NCBI RefSeq assembly: GCF_022348085.1
Contig: NZ_JAKRFN010000001.1
Span: 1 to 64,000 of the forward strand
Length of the DNA: 64,000 nt
Direction of reading: 5' to 3'
Source of the DNA: Mycobacterium sp. PSTR-4-N
GTDB lineage: Bacteria > Actinomycetota > Actinomycetes > Mycobacteriales > Mycobacteriaceae
Shown piece after piece: positions 16,484 to 25,081 of this stretch. Numbering within the stretch: the first letter of the stretch is position 1; every line of letters begins with the position of its first letter. Both the position numbers and the translations under genes were made by a program. The notes beneath the pieces were generated by a model. That model worked only from the letters and a program-made list of their open reading frames with translations. It did not search any database and was not told the DNA's origin.

Positions 16484-17452
16484 TCAGCTGCCGCCGGCGG
16501 GGGTGACCAGCGCGACGGGCGAGCTGGTGTGCAGCTGCGAACCGAAGGCGATGTTGTCGCCGAGGACGTAGGCGTAGCGGGCCTTGAACCGCAGCGCGAC
16601 CATGTCGCGCTCGGCCAGGTTGATCCCGTTGACGGTCGCCTCGGTGAGGTACTTCACCTGGATGTCCTGACGGACGCCGATGATGACGCGGGAGCGGTCG
16701 ACGACCATCGCGGTCGCCATGTCCGGGTCCCACACCAGCTGGTCGCCGCCGGAGCCGTCGTCGACGGTGCCGGTGACGAACTTGGTGTTCAGGCCGTGCA
16801 CGGTGCCGTCGGACCACGGCGCGGCGGCCAGCGGGCCGGCGTAGATCGGCGTCCCGTCGGCGTTGCGCTGGTTCGACAGCTTGAACTGCAGACCCATCTT
16901 GGCCAGCAGCGTCGACGGCTCGTAGCGGTCGGCGAGCTTCTCGGCGCTGTTGAGGATCTGCCCCGACAGGTCTTCACCGGCGACGGCGGAACCGATCTCG
17001 AAGACGTTCCCGCCGGCGGTGGCCGACGCGAAGAGGTCGTTCGAGTTCCACGTGGACGGCTTGTTGATGCCGAAGCACACCGCGGCATCGAGGGCGAACG
17101 CGATCGCTTCGCCGCCGGCCTTCGCGATGTCGAGCAGCACGTCCTCGGTGGCATCGTCGATCACGTTCTCGTGCACAGGCACGATGACCGCGAGTTCCTC
17201 GGCCACGAGGTTCTTGTTGCCCCACGTCACCTTGCCGGTCGGCTTCACACCGGCGGCGTCGGTGGCCGACTCCGAGACCCACTTGGCGTGGGGCTTGGTC
17301 GCCATCACCGGCATCTTGGTGGTCTTCGTGCCCATGTTGCGGGTCGGGAACGCCTGCAGCACTGCAGACGTCTTGGCGGCCCAGGACAGGAAGTCGGTCG
17401 CGTATGCGTCCTGGATGAGGGTCGCCACGTCGGAGCGACTGATGTCAGCCAT
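16484..17452 (-). CDS. Major capsid protein, HK97 fold
   Basis: The protein is 322 residues, with an ATG and AAAGGAG upstream. It starts [20 protein letters not shown]. It has the features of HK97-type capsids that lack a long cleaved arm: N-terminal helix, [14 protein letters not shown], the P-domain segment [20 protein letters not shown] near residue 85, and the C-terminal [17 protein letters not shown]. It forms the icosahedral shell together with the scaffold encoded upstream. No protease gene was found, so maturation may not involve cleavage. Confidence 0.92.
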   Translation of the reverse strand: MADISRSDVATLIQDAYATDFLSWAAKTSAVLQAFPTRNMGTKTTKMPVMATKPHAKWVSESATDAAGVKPTGKVTWGNKNLVAEELAVIVPVHENVIDDATEDVLLDIAKAGGEAIAFALDAAVCFGINKPSTWNSNDLFASATAGGNVFEIGSAVAGEDLSGQILNSAEKLADRYEPSTLLAKMGLQFKLSNQRNADGTPIYAGPLAAAPWSDGTVHGLNTKFVTGTVDDGSGGDQLVWDPDMATAMVVDRSRVIIGVRQDIQVKYLTEATVNGINLAERDMVALRFKARYAYVLGDNIAFGSQLHTSSPVALVTPAGGS

Positions 17453-17506
17453 GTTGGTTCTCCTTTTGTTTCATGGCATCCCGCGACGTGACGTCGGGGA
17501 AGTTGG

Positions 17507-18058
17507 CTACCTGTTGGCCCCGAGGGAGCGCAGCGCCGAAGCGGCGCGTTCCTTCTTCGACTGGCCGTCAGGTGTGGATGCACCGGAGCGGAGCGGCCCG
17601 TTGTCGCGGGGCCCCTGGGTGCCGAACTTGTCGACGAGCTTCTGCACGTCGGCTTCGATCTCTTCGCTTGTGGTGCCGCGGACGCGGTCCCACAGATCAG
17701 GGTCGAGACCCTTTGTTGCAGCGATCTTCTGACGGTCCAACTGCGTCCGCAGCTTGCCGTTGTCCTTCTCCGAGGTCTCCCACTTCGACTTGAAGTCGGA
17801 CGCCGCGTCGTTCGCGGTTTGCAGTTCCGTCTTCTGCGAGGCGGTCAGGGCGTCGAACTGTTCGGCCTTGGCCTTGAAGTCGTCGTGCCCCTCAAATCGC
17901 TTCTCAGTGTTGCGACGTTCCTCTGCCAGAAGCGCATTCACGCGGTCCTGGGTGAACGTGGCGTCCGCGTTGCTTCCCGCACCGCCAGGCGCCGCGCTGC
18001 GGCTACCACCCTGGTCAGGTCCGTTGTTCTGCTGCTGATCACCCGTTGGCTGGGTCAT
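17507..18058 (-). CDS. Scaffolding protein
   Basis: The protein is 183 residues with a GGAGG site upstream of the ATG. It has a Gly/Gln/Asn-rich N-terminus, a long charged central coiled coil (about residues 30-120, e.g. LLAEERRNTEKRFEG), and a short C-terminal segment. This is the pattern of DUF4355-type phage scaffolds. It lies immediately before the capsid gene. It would direct capsid assembly from inside and then leave. Confidence 0.85.
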   Translation of the reverse strand: MTQPTGDQQQNNGPDQGGSRSAAPGGAGSNADATFTQDRVNALLAEERRNTEKRFEGHDDFKAKAEQFDALTASQKTELQTANDAASDFKSKWETSEKDNGKLRTQLDRQKIAATKGLDPDLWDRVRGTTSEEIEADVQKLVDKFGTQGPRDNGPLRSGASTPDGQSKKERAASALRSLGANR

Positions 18059-18158
18059 CGGTAGTACCTCCGTGTGGAGTCAACCCACGAAAAACCCGCC
18101 ATCAAGTACTGCCGTCGTGGTTCGACAGTCACCCGAAGGTGTTGTGGCGGTGGCTATT

Positions 18159-19058
18159 TCAGTGCGCGTCGCTGTTGGAGCGCATGTGCGCGAGTACGGC
18201 GTTGATGTCGATGGCGCCGTACTCGCCTTTCGTCTTCCCGGCGGACTGCGTCGCCTTCACCGCGGCGATGTAGTCGTCCTCCCACCGCTGCACGTAATCC
18301 GGTGGCTCATAGTCACCGCTGCGGACCGGCACTGGGATGCAGCGGCAGTGGTCGTGGTACTTCTCCCCCAGCGCGCGTGTGCCACGCGTTTGGCCGGTGT
18401 ACTCCACCCGCCGCGCAGGGTCCGGCAGGCCGGCCATCCGTGCTGCTGCGCGTTGTCGGCGTTCCGCTCTAGTCATCTGCTTCTCGCGTCCCACCACGAA
18501 TTTCGCGGACTGCTCGGAGTGGTACACCGGACCGCGGGTGGCCAGCAGCCTGCAGAACGCGCACGCGGTGGCCGACGCGTACCGGGCCCACCGCACACCC
18601 TCGGTGTTCGCGTTGTCGGTGAGCGTGTCCCGGGCCGCGTTCGTCACGAGGCGTTTCGCCGACCCCGACAGCCTGTCGACCGGGGTCGCCTTGCCGGGTG
18701 CGTACAGCGCCCAGTTGATCGTCTTGTCGAGCTGCGCCGGGGGGATGTCCACCACCGGTGTGGCGGTGAAGTCGGAGTCTGGCTTGAGTTCGTCGTACCA
18801 GCGGGCCGCGATCGCCGCGGCGGCCTGCCCGTTCTGCTCCAAGATCCGTGGGAACACCTGCCGCAGCAGCGTCGGGAACTCTGGGTGTGCGCTGTTGTAC
18901 TGCGCGAAGAACTGCACCACCTGCTGCACCGTGACGGCGGCCAGGTCGCCGAGAATCTGCTGCAGCGCCTCGGCCTGAACCACCAGATCGGTGGTGTTGG
19001 CCGCGACGATCAGGCCACCGGCGACGCCCGCTGCGGACGCCGCCTGCGGCGCCGTCAC
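18159..19058 (-). CDS. MuF-like minor capsid protein
   Basis: This 299-residue protein has a GTG start overlapping the portal stop region. It has an N-terminal helical part, then SATACAFCRLLATRGPVY (residues about 160-180) and YHDHCRCIPVPV (near 240). These Cys and His positions are the hallmark of the MuF/SPP1 gp7 domain, found in head proteins next to the portal that are packaged with the DNA. No toxin domain is attached to the C-terminus. Confidence 0.85.
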   Translation of the reverse strand: MTAPQAASAAGVAGGLIVAANTTDLVVQAEALQQILGDLAAVTVQQVVQFFAQYNSAHPEFPTLLRQVFPRILEQNGQAAAAIAARWYDELKPDSDFTATPVVDIPPAQLDKTINWALYAPGKATPVDRLSGSAKRLVTNAARDTLTDNANTEGVRWARYASATACAFCRLLATRGPVYHSEQSAKFVVGREKQMTRAERRQRAAARMAGLPDPARRVEYTGQTRGTRALGEKYHDHCRCIPVPVRSGDYEPPDYVQRWEDDYIAAVKATQSAGKTKGEYGAIDINAVLAHMRSNSDAH

Positions 19059-20500
19059 TACGCTGTCCGTTCAGCCAGGGCAGCGACTTGCGGATCCTGT
19101 GTCGCCGCGGCGGCGGCCGGGCGCAGCGCCGACACCAACTGCGTCACGGTGCTCGCCTGGCGGGACTTCTCGGCGGCGGCCTTGAGCGCGGTGATCATCT
19201 GCTGCGAGATTCCGGGGACCAGTGGCAGCAGCGGCTCGATCGGGAGTCCCTCGTGCAGCGCAGACGCGATCTTGTAGATGCCGTCGGTCATTGCACCGAA
19301 TGCGCGCGCCTCGGTGTCTTTCCAGATCACCTCGGCGCTCTCGTCCTCTGCGGTGGCGGCGTCGCCGTCCATCGCGGCCGACAGTTGCAGCAGCTGCTCG
19401 TGCGATTCGCCGTGCGACTCCCGCATCGCGCCGAGCTTGCGCTGTTGGTTGCGCTCGGCGGCGGCCAGCGCATCCGCCGACAGGTTCACCATGCCCGACA
19501 TCACGTAGGTCGGGGAGATCTGCGCGCGCCGCGCCACGTGTTCCTCAAGCTTCTCGATCAGCGCGTTGTACGGCTCCAACGAAGCGCCCTGCAGCCGTGA
19601 CGCTTTGACGTCTGCATCCTCGAAGGTCCACGTCTTGTTGACCGCGGTCTTCAACAGATCGTTTCGCGTGCCCGTCCAGCCGGCGATCACGTTCTGCGGG
19701 TGCGCGCCGTACCGGGCCACCATCAGCCGGTCGAAGTTGACCTCGTTGATCGCACGCTGGTCGATGACCAGCCGGTCGATCTCGCCCTCGATGAGGTCTT
19801 CGGAGTCCGGGCGGTTGACGTACCGCACCACCGGGCACACCGGCCGACCGCGGAACACACCGCCGTGCGCGCGGGCGGTGCCGACACTGCTCTCACCGAC
19901 CGAGATTGGCACCTTCCGGATCTTGTCGTCCTCGTCGCGGATCGGTGCTGACAACTCCCCCAGGTCCAGCGGGTAGATGTGCGTCGCGTCGAACAACAGT
20001 CCCTTGCGCCGCGGCTTCCCATCGGTGCTGTCGACCCACGTCTCGAGCGCGTACTGCGGCCACCAGTCGACCTGTGGATCGCGATACAGCGCCAAGAGTT
20101 GCCGCGGCGACCGGGGACGCCACTTGAGACCGTCGGATTCGCGTTCAGCGACGACGTAGCCGACCCCGTATTTCACTGTCGACGTGTAGATTTCGGCCTG
20201 CCGCGCGTCCATGCGGTTGGCCTGCCACTTCTTCCACGCCTCATCGTTCACTTCGGCGTCGCCGCGGCGGTAACCCACCACCGACAGGTTCTGGATGAAC
20301 GCGTCGAGCACAAGCGTCAGGACGTTGTGCACGCAGATCGCGTGGATTTCCTTGACCTCTTCGTCGGCGTCGTCCGGAATGTGCGGGCGGCCGATCTTCC
20401 CGTCGACGTACTCGTCGATCCGGTCAAAGGCGGTGAGTTCGTGCTGATGGATCTGCCACATGCGGCTGATCAGCGGAGGGATCTGGTCTGCTGTGAGCAC
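19058..20500 (-). CDS. Portal protein
   Basis: The protein is 480 residues with a GTG start and a strong GGGAGG site. It has the SPP1 gp6-type layout: N-terminal helices, RDPQVDWWPQYALE, VPISVGESS, then RPVCPVVRYVNRP and the long clip/stem helix region with VARRAQISPTYVMSGMVNLS (near residue 335), and a C-terminal helical crown. The ring of twelve forms the DNA channel, contacting terminase and adaptor. Confidence 0.9.
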   Translation of the reverse strand: MLTADQIPPLISRMWQIHQHELTAFDRIDEYVDGKIGRPHIPDDADEEVKEIHAICVHNVLTLVLDAFIQNLSVVGYRRGDAEVNDEAWKKWQANRMDARQAEIYTSTVKYGVGYVVAERESDGLKWRPRSPRQLLALYRDPQVDWWPQYALETWVDSTDGKPRRKGLLFDATHIYPLDLGELSAPIRDEDDKIRKVPISVGESSVGTARAHGGVFRGRPVCPVVRYVNRPDSEDLIEGEIDRLVIDQRAINEVNFDRLMVARYGAHPQNVIAGWTGTRNDLLKTAVNKTWTFEDADVKASRLQGASLEPYNALIEKLEEHVARRAQISPTYVMSGMVNLSADALAAAERNQQRKLGAMRESHGESHEQLLQLSAAMDGDAATAEDESAEVIWKDTEARAFGAMTDGIYKIASALHEGLPIEPLLPLVPGISQQMITALKAAAEKSRQASTVTQLVSALRPAAAAATQDPQVAALAERTA

Positions 20501-20519
20501 GGAAGCACCTCCCCTCTGA

Positions 20520-22307
20520 TCAGAAGAACGTCGCCTTGCCGGAGCGGCGCTTCTTCAACTTGCCGCTGTTCAAAGCGATTCGGGCGCCCATGTTCGAGCC
20601 GACCATGCACACCGCGAGGTCGACGTGCTTCTTCGAGTCGCGGGTCACCTTCGACAGCGACGTGCCCCACTCGTTCGGCCGGTTACGGGCGTTGTGGACG
20701 TGCTGGCGCAGCGTCGGATGCCCGTCGTGGCGCAGCGGACCGTCCTTCTGTTCCTCGTTGATCCACCGCTGCACCAGCATCGCGTTCTCGGTGAACATCT
20801 GATTGCGGGCCACGCCGCCGCGCTGCGACAGACGCATATCGAAAAGCACTGCGTTACCGATGGTTTCGCCCGGGGTCGCCCAGACCGGGAGCTTCTCTCG
20901 GTAGTCGCGGTGCAGCCCGTCGATCACCTCGCGCCAGTACAGCGCCTCTTTCTCGTCGTCCTCGGCCGGCGAGGGGTCGATGCCGAACCACACCACGTCG
21001 TACCGCTCCAAGATCGCGCGGGCTTTCGCGTCGACCTCGGCGCGCGGAGCCAGCCACGGCGTCTTCTGCGGCAGGCCATGCGGCCGTTCCCACACCGCGT
21101 CGCCGAACGGGACGAAGCTGTACATGTCCGACAGTCGGGTCGCCATCATCGCCGTCGCGTCGCCGGATTTCGAGCAGTCCAGGAACAGTGCGATCTGGTC
21201 CTTGTCCGCGACAACCTGCTGCTCGGCGGTACCGATGAGGGCGTCGAAGTAGTCCGGCTCCACCCACGCGTCCTCTTCGGTGGCCAGGCCGTTGAGGTAG
21301 AACCGAATCGAATCGGCCACCGAAGTGCGGGCGTCGGCCATCTCCGCGGACTTGCGCTTGATGTCGTTCCACGATGCGTCGAGGTACGCCTGCTGCAGAC
21401 CCCGGGTCCGGCCTTCGGCCGTCTCGATGTCGAACGGCGGGGCCGCCTCGATCGAGTGATACAGGATGTCCCTGTCGCCCTTGTATCCCGGCGCCTGCTG
21501 CTTCTGCCACGCCCGATAGGCCGCTTCGCCCTCGGTGTCCGAGCCCTGCCGGTGCGCGTTGGTGTACTCGCACATCCGCGCCTGGATGTACTCCGGCGAC
21601 TTGCCGACGTTGCGTCGGGCCATCGTGGCGACCTTGGATCCGCCGTTCGACTTCGACATGTGGTGCGTCTCGTTCAGCGCCACGAATGTCGCCGGGTCGC
21701 CCTCACCAGATTCCTCTGACGTCGGCGGGATCTCGAAGCGCGCACCAGTGCCCTTGATGATCGTGCGGGTCTCCCCGCAGTCCAGCCCGTAGAAGTCGCG
21801 GGCGTCGCGACTCCACATCGCGTTCGCCACGCGCAGGACGTCTTTCGACTGTTCCTGCGAGTTCGACATCACCTGGACCAGCGGGAAACCCCGCGCACGG
21901 CCGATCGGGCGGTTCGTCCTCTCGTCCCAGTCGTGCAGTTCGACCGGGCCGAGCAGCTCGCAGTTGCACATCGCGCCGGCCATCGGGTCTTTGCCCGTGC
22001 CCTTGGCGCCGCGGATGATTCCCGACCGGTAGGTGAATCGGCCGTCGGAATCGACGTGATACCAGAGGATCAGGAACCGGCGCTGGAACCGCGTCCACCG
22101 CCACGGCGTGCCGAACTGATAGTGGATCAGGCCCGGCTCGTCGGTCCGGCCCTCCGACCAGTCGATGATCGCCGGACCAAGACTGCTGCCGGCCAACGCC
22201 ATCCGCTCATCCGGATCGTCCGGCCACGGCAGCGTCCACCACGCGCCCGTCTCTTCGTCGACCTTGTACCCAGGTAGGAGAAGCTCAGAGGTCGCGGTAG
22301 TCGGCAA
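20520..22307 (-). CDS. Terminase large subunit
   Basis: The protein has 595 residues and packages DNA using ATP. Walker A is RGAKGTGKD (G100-K106) and the Walker B strand ends in FVALNETHH with the catalytic Glu near 213. The nuclease half begins at LFLDCSKSGD (Asp near 377), with a further acidic site at KHVDLAVCMV close to the C-terminus. The start is a TTG overlapping the small-subunit gene by 23 bases. It has only weak ribosome-site support, but no better start keeps the N-terminus. Confidence 0.93.
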   Translation of the reverse strand: MPTTATSELLLPGYKVDEETGAWWTLPWPDDPDERMALAGSSLGPAIIDWSEGRTDEPGLIHYQFGTPWRWTRFQRRFLILWYHVDSDGRFTYRSGIIRGAKGTGKDPMAGAMCNCELLGPVELHDWDERTNRPIGRARGFPLVQVMSNSQEQSKDVLRVANAMWSRDARDFYGLDCGETRTIIKGTGARFEIPPTSEESGEGDPATFVALNETHHMSKSNGGSKVATMARRNVGKSPEYIQARMCEYTNAHRQGSDTEGEAAYRAWQKQQAPGYKGDRDILYHSIEAAPPFDIETAEGRTRGLQQAYLDASWNDIKRKSAEMADARTSVADSIRFYLNGLATEEDAWVEPDYFDALIGTAEQQVVADKDQIALFLDCSKSGDATAMMATRLSDMYSFVPFGDAVWERPHGLPQKTPWLAPRAEVDAKARAILERYDVVWFGIDPSPAEDDEKEALYWREVIDGLHRDYREKLPVWATPGETIGNAVLFDMRLSQRGGVARNQMFTENAMLVQRWINEEQKDGPLRHDGHPTLRQHVHNARNRPNEWGTSLSKVTRDSKKHVDLAVCMVGSNMGARIALNSGKLKKRRSGKATFF

Positions 22308-22719
22308 TGTTGGTCACCCCGGCATCGGAGTCGCCGTCGTTGCCCCCGGACTTCGGCTCGATGTACCGGATACGCAGGTCACGCCGATAATCCGCAGTCG
22401 TGCCCAGCACCTTCTCGCGGTTCCGCAACTCCGTCGCGAACTTCGGCTCACCGCTCTCGTGGAACTGGGCCGCGAGCTCGATCGAGTCCATCGCGAAGTC
22501 CCACTCGGCCGGACCCCACAGCTTGCAGTGCGGCATGGTCCGCCAGGCTTCCCACTTGTCCTTCGTCCGCTTCATCCACGGCCGGCCATTGCTCCGCTGG
22601 CGCGGCAGCTTCGGCCCGTCGGCGTACGGGACGTTCTCGACTTCGGTCCAGTCGTAGGTCGGCTTGTTCCGATTGACGGCCTGGCCTTCCGGCTTCGGCT
22701 TGCGGCCCGTTACTGCCAT
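22285..22719 (-). CDS. Terminase small subunit
   Basis: The protein is 144 residues with a GGAGG site before the ATG. It begins MAVTGRKPKPEGQAVNRNKP, the basic GRKPKP opening typical of the P27/actinophage small-terminase family. It then has a helical region (WGPAEWDFAMDSIELAAQF near residue 70). It recognises phage DNA for packaging and is encoded just before the large subunit. Confidence 0.8.
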   Translation of the reverse strand: MAVTGRKPKPEGQAVNRNKPTYDWTEVENVPYADGPKLPRQRSNGRPWMKRTKDKWEAWRTMPHCKLWGPAEWDFAMDSIELAAQFHESGEPKFATELRNREKVLGTTADYRRDLRIRYIEPKSGGNDGDSDAGVTNIADYRDL

Positions 22720-22750
22720 AGCGGACCTCCAATCGAATTAGCCGAGGCGT

Positions 22751-22768
22751 GTTTCAGATGTACGAAAC
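22751..22768. promoter_or_regulatory. Inverted repeat upstream of the terminase/virion operon
   Basis: GTTTC (22751-22755) and GAAAC (22764-22768) form a 5-bp palindrome with an 8-base spacer, about 32 bases upstream of the small-terminase start. A further GTTTC occurs at 22790-22794. This gap is the only sizeable one between early and late genes, so a late regulator or promoter could act here. No clear -10/-35 was identified. Confidence 0.3.
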
Positions 22769-22843
22769 GCGCGCTGGTGAAAGGTTCCCGTTTCATGCGG
22801 ACAGGCAGACGCTATGCCATCCGGCGCTGGTCAGGGGGCTGAG

Positions 22844-22858
22844 GGGGGTCATACCCCC
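22844..22858 (-). terminator. Short G5/C5 stem-loop between HNH and terminase genes
   Basis: GGGGG-TCATA-CCCCC lies just past the HNH stop codon (22865) in the direction of transcription. It is followed by C/G-rich sequence with no T-run. It could weakly end the early transcript. Confidence 0.3.
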
Positions 22859-22864
22859 GGGGGG

Positions 22865-23194
22865 TTAGGGGGTGAGGGCGTCGGCCGGGTGGCGTCGCGG
22901 TGGGCGTTTGCCGGAGCGGCGTTCGCGTCCGCGGGTTGCCTCGGCCTGGGTCTTGGGGCCGTGGCATGGGACGCATCGGGTGATGAGGTTCTCGAGCAGG
23001 TCTTCGCCACCCTCGGCGCGGTTGATGATGTGGTCGGCGTGGACTTGGCCTTTGTTTGGTTCGGCTTCGAATCCGCACTGTTGGCAGGTCCAGTGGTCGC
23101 GTTTGAAGCAGGCTTGCTGCAGCTTGTATGGGACGGTGCGGCCGACGTCAGGGTCGCGTTCCCACACGGGTGTCTGCCTCGTAGATGAATGCAT
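22865..23194 (-). CDS. HNH endonuclease
   Basis: The protein is 109 residues. It has the zinc and catalytic pattern CQQCG (near residue 38), VHADHIINRAEGGEDLLENL (His-Asp-His core) and CVPCH (near 75), giving a complete HNH motif. Phage HNH proteins encoded beside the terminase often help the large subunit cut concatemers, and the adjacent packaging genes suit this role. The ATG lies within the preceding gene (47-base overlap). Confidence 0.9.
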   Translation of the reverse strand: MHSSTRQTPVWERDPDVGRTVPYKLQQACFKRDHWTCQQCGFEAEPNKGQVHADHIINRAEGGEDLLENLITRCVPCHGPKTQAEATRGRERRSGKRPPRRHPADALTP

Positions 23195-23435
23195 GTACGT
23201 CTTCGGGCAGCCCGTCGAAGTCGTGCTCGAAGCCGCATCGCTGGGCTTCGGTGACGGTTCCTTCGAAGACCACGCGCCGGTTGGTGTGGGTCAGGCCGTG
23301 GGGCTTGCATGCCTTGTCGAATGCCTCGACAGCCGCTGTGTCTACGTGCGCCAGCGCGCCGTCGACACGGCGAAGGAAGTCGTGTGAGACGGGAATGATG
23401 ACCCTGAGCCTGTCGCCTGTGGTTGGAATGCTCAT
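23148..23435 (-). CDS. Hypothetical protein
   Basis: The protein is 95 residues, starts MSIPTTGDRLRVIIPVSHDF and is acidic in its C-terminal half. No motif is recognised. It follows a 48-codon Cys/His gene by three bases and overlaps the HNH start, consistent with one operon. Confidence 0.55.
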   Translation of the reverse strand: MSIPTTGDRLRVIIPVSHDFLRRVDGALAHVDTAAVEAFDKACKPHGLTHTNRRVVFEGTVTEAQRCGFEHDFDGLPEDVHAFIYEADTRVGTRP

Positions 23436-23438
23436 TGC

Positions 23439-23585
23439 TCAATCACCTGTCGTGCGTGGCCAGGAGTAGCCGCAGAGGCAGTCGTGGTCGCCGTCGTGGT
23501 TGGCGGCGTGGATGCAGAAGTGGCGGTTATTCCACACCTCGTCGCAGGTCTCAACCTTGCAGTGCGGTGTGGTGGTGCTGGGCAC
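23439..23585 (-). CDS. 48-residue Cys/His-rich small protein
   Basis: A GTG (23583-23585) opens a frame of 48 codons to TGA at 23439-23441. It lies exactly between two coupled genes, with no other gene in the gap. Five Cys and five His include CKVETC, HFCIH and HDGDHDCLCG, a likely zinc site. The frame fills the space and ends three bases before the next ATG, which supports it as real. Confidence 0.6.
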   Translation of the reverse strand: MPSTTTPHCKVETCDEVWNNRHFCIHAANHDGDHDCLCGYSWPRTTGD

Positions 23586-23591
23586 GGGAAG

Positions 23592-23894
23592 CTACGCGCG
23601 GGGTGGCCAGGACCAGGTGCCGGGTGCGGGCGTCTCGGAGTACGGGATGGCGTACTCGCGGTAGTCGCCACCCAGCCCGTGCACGACGAGGTCCACGGTG
23701 GTGTCGTCAGGCAGTTCGGGTACCAGCGCGGCGGGGCGGCCCTTGCCTGACAGGGTGCCGTCAGGACCGGGGCCCCAGCGTTCGATGACGTCGAGGTTCG
23801 TGGTTGCCCGGGTACGCAGCACGATGGCCGGCGAGACGATGCCGTCGCCGTTCTTCGAGTGGTAGTGCACGATGCGGCCGATGGTGGGGTTCAT
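23592..23894 (-). CDS. Hypothetical protein (beta-rich phage protein)
   Basis: The ATG at 23892-23894 overlaps the preceding stop (ATGA) and gives 100 residues starting MNPTIGRIVHYHSKNGDGIV. This IGRIVHYH(S/R)xNG opening is common in small actinophage proteins of unknown role. A C-terminal VDLVVHGLGGDYREYAIPY segment follows. The fold is probably an SH3-like barrel; function is unknown. Confidence 0.68.
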   Translation of the reverse strand: MNPTIGRIVHYHSKNGDGIVSPAIVLRTRATTNLDVIERWGPGPDGTLSGKGRPAALVPELPDDTTVDLVVHGLGGDYREYAIPYSETPAPGTWSWPPRA

Positions 23895-24151
23895 CCGTGG
23901 TTCCGTTTCTCGCTGGGTGCGTGGCCTGGTCGTGCTCCGGTGGCCTCTTTGTGGAGGTTGGAGCACAGGCCGCTGATCTCGCGGTCGGGCAGGGGCTTGC
24001 GTCCGCTGCGTTCGATGGCGCCGTTGATCTCGGTTCGGCAGCGTTCGAAGTCGCCGGGTTGGCCCCAGCGGATGCGGGCGGCTCCGGCGCCGTGTGCCCA
24101 GTACTGCTTGAGGTCGTGGGCTTTGCCGTCGCCGGGGTGGGTGTCTGCCAT
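23891..24151 (-). CDS. Hypothetical protein
   Basis: This 86-residue hydrophilic protein starts MADTHPGDGKAHDLKQYWAHGAGAARI. The KAHDLKQYWAHGxGAxRI segment with a later DFERCRTEI recurs in small actinophage proteins, but the function is not known. Its stop overlaps the next start (ATGA). Confidence 0.65.
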   Translation of the reverse strand: MADTHPGDGKAHDLKQYWAHGAGAARIRWGQPGDFERCRTEINGAIERSGRKPLPDREISGLCSNLHKEATGARPGHAPSEKRNHG

Positions 24152-24167
24152 GTCTGCCTCCCGTGGT

Positions 24168-24803
24168 TCAGAGGGCTGCGGTGTGCGCGGTCCAGATCGC
24201 GCGGGTGCCGTGGACCCACGCTTTCCGCGGCTTGTGGCGGGTGAGTCGGTCGTACCGAACGGTGGTGACGGGTTCGGTGTCGGCGTGGTCGACGAGGCTG
24301 GGCACGGTGTAGGCGATGGGGTGGCCGTGGCGGCGGGCCCAGCGGGTGATCGCGTAGTCGGGTGCGTAGCCGGGCTGCAGCTCGAGCGTGTCGAGTAGGT
24401 CGGTGCGGATGGCGACGGCGACGGCGTGGAGCAGGCTGTCGGCGGTGAGCCAGCTGGTGGCGACGTCGACGCCGTCGAGGGCTTTCCGGATGCGGGGCTG
24501 CCAGAGCGGCGGGTATCCGGTGCCGAGGTAGAGGCTGACGATGGGTGCGGGTGCGACGGCGAGGGCGGCGGCGAGTTGGTCGCGGAACCCGGGGGCTGGT
24601 TGGGCGTCGTCTTCGAGGGTGACTGCCCAGTCGTGGCAGGGGCCGGCGTCGGTGTGCCAGTCCCAGACGCGGCGGTGGTTGCCTTCGCATCCGAGGGTGC
24701 CGTCGTCGATGCTGACGCCGAGGGCGCGGGTGTCGTCGGCGAGCTGGACGGCGGCTCGGCGGCGGGCTTCGTGCGCGACGATCGCGATCCGGACGCTGGT
24801 CAC
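24168..24803 (-). CDS. Glycosyltransferase-like protein
   Basis: The GTG at 24801-24803 overlaps the preceding TGA (GTGA); the longer open frame is spurious. The product is 211 residues. An N-terminal strand (VRIAIVAHEARR) and an EDD site at residues 64-66 (WAVTLEDDAQPAPGF) give the DxD-type nucleotide-sugar and metal site of GT-A transferases, similar to GT25-like phage enzymes. It belongs to a group of three transferases and one methyltransferase and could modify virion proteins. Donor and acceptor are unknown. Confidence 0.72.
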   Translation of the reverse strand: MTSVRIAIVAHEARRRAAVQLADDTRALGVSIDDGTLGCEGNHRRVWDWHTDAGPCHDWAVTLEDDAQPAPGFRDQLAAALAVAPAPIVSLYLGTGYPPLWQPRIRKALDGVDVATSWLTADSLLHAVAVAIRTDLLDTLELQPGYAPDYAITRWARRHGHPIAYTVPSLVDHADTEPVTTVRYDRLTRHKPRKAWVHGTRAIWTAHTAAL

Positions 24804-25081
24804 TGCGCCCGCTTCCCGAGCGCGACGTCGAGGTCGTATCGGGCCTGAGCAGTGAGCCAGAACATGGCATCGACGCCGAGCGCCGCGCCGAGGACGAGCG
24901 CCGTCTGGGCGGTGATGCGTTTCTTGCCGGTGCAGATCTCGTTTACCGCTTGGACTGGTCGGTCGATGATCTCGGCGAATTGCTTCTGGGTCCAGCCGCG
25001 AGCGTCGATCTCCTGCTGCAGGATTCGTCCAGGGTGGACCGTCCAGTCGGGGTCGAACGGGACCGGGGCGCTGGCGGTCAT
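24800..25081 (-). CDS. HigA-like antitoxin / XRE regulator
   Basis: The ATG at 25079-25081 overlaps the preceding stop (ATGA) and gives 93 residues. VHPGRILQQEIDARGWTQKQ, then FAEIIDRPVQAVNEI, GKKRIT and FWLTAQARYDLDVA match the HigA/VapI antitoxin family almost from end to end. The helix-turn-helix covers about residues 30-65. No HigB toxin gene is next to it; its neighbours are glycosyltransferases. It may regulate the cassette or counter a host toxin; both are inference. Confidence 0.85.
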   Translation of the reverse strand: MTASAPVPFDPDWTVHPGRILQQEIDARGWTQKQFAEIIDRPVQAVNEICTGKKRITAQTALVLGAALGVDAMFWLTAQARYDLDVALGKRAQ

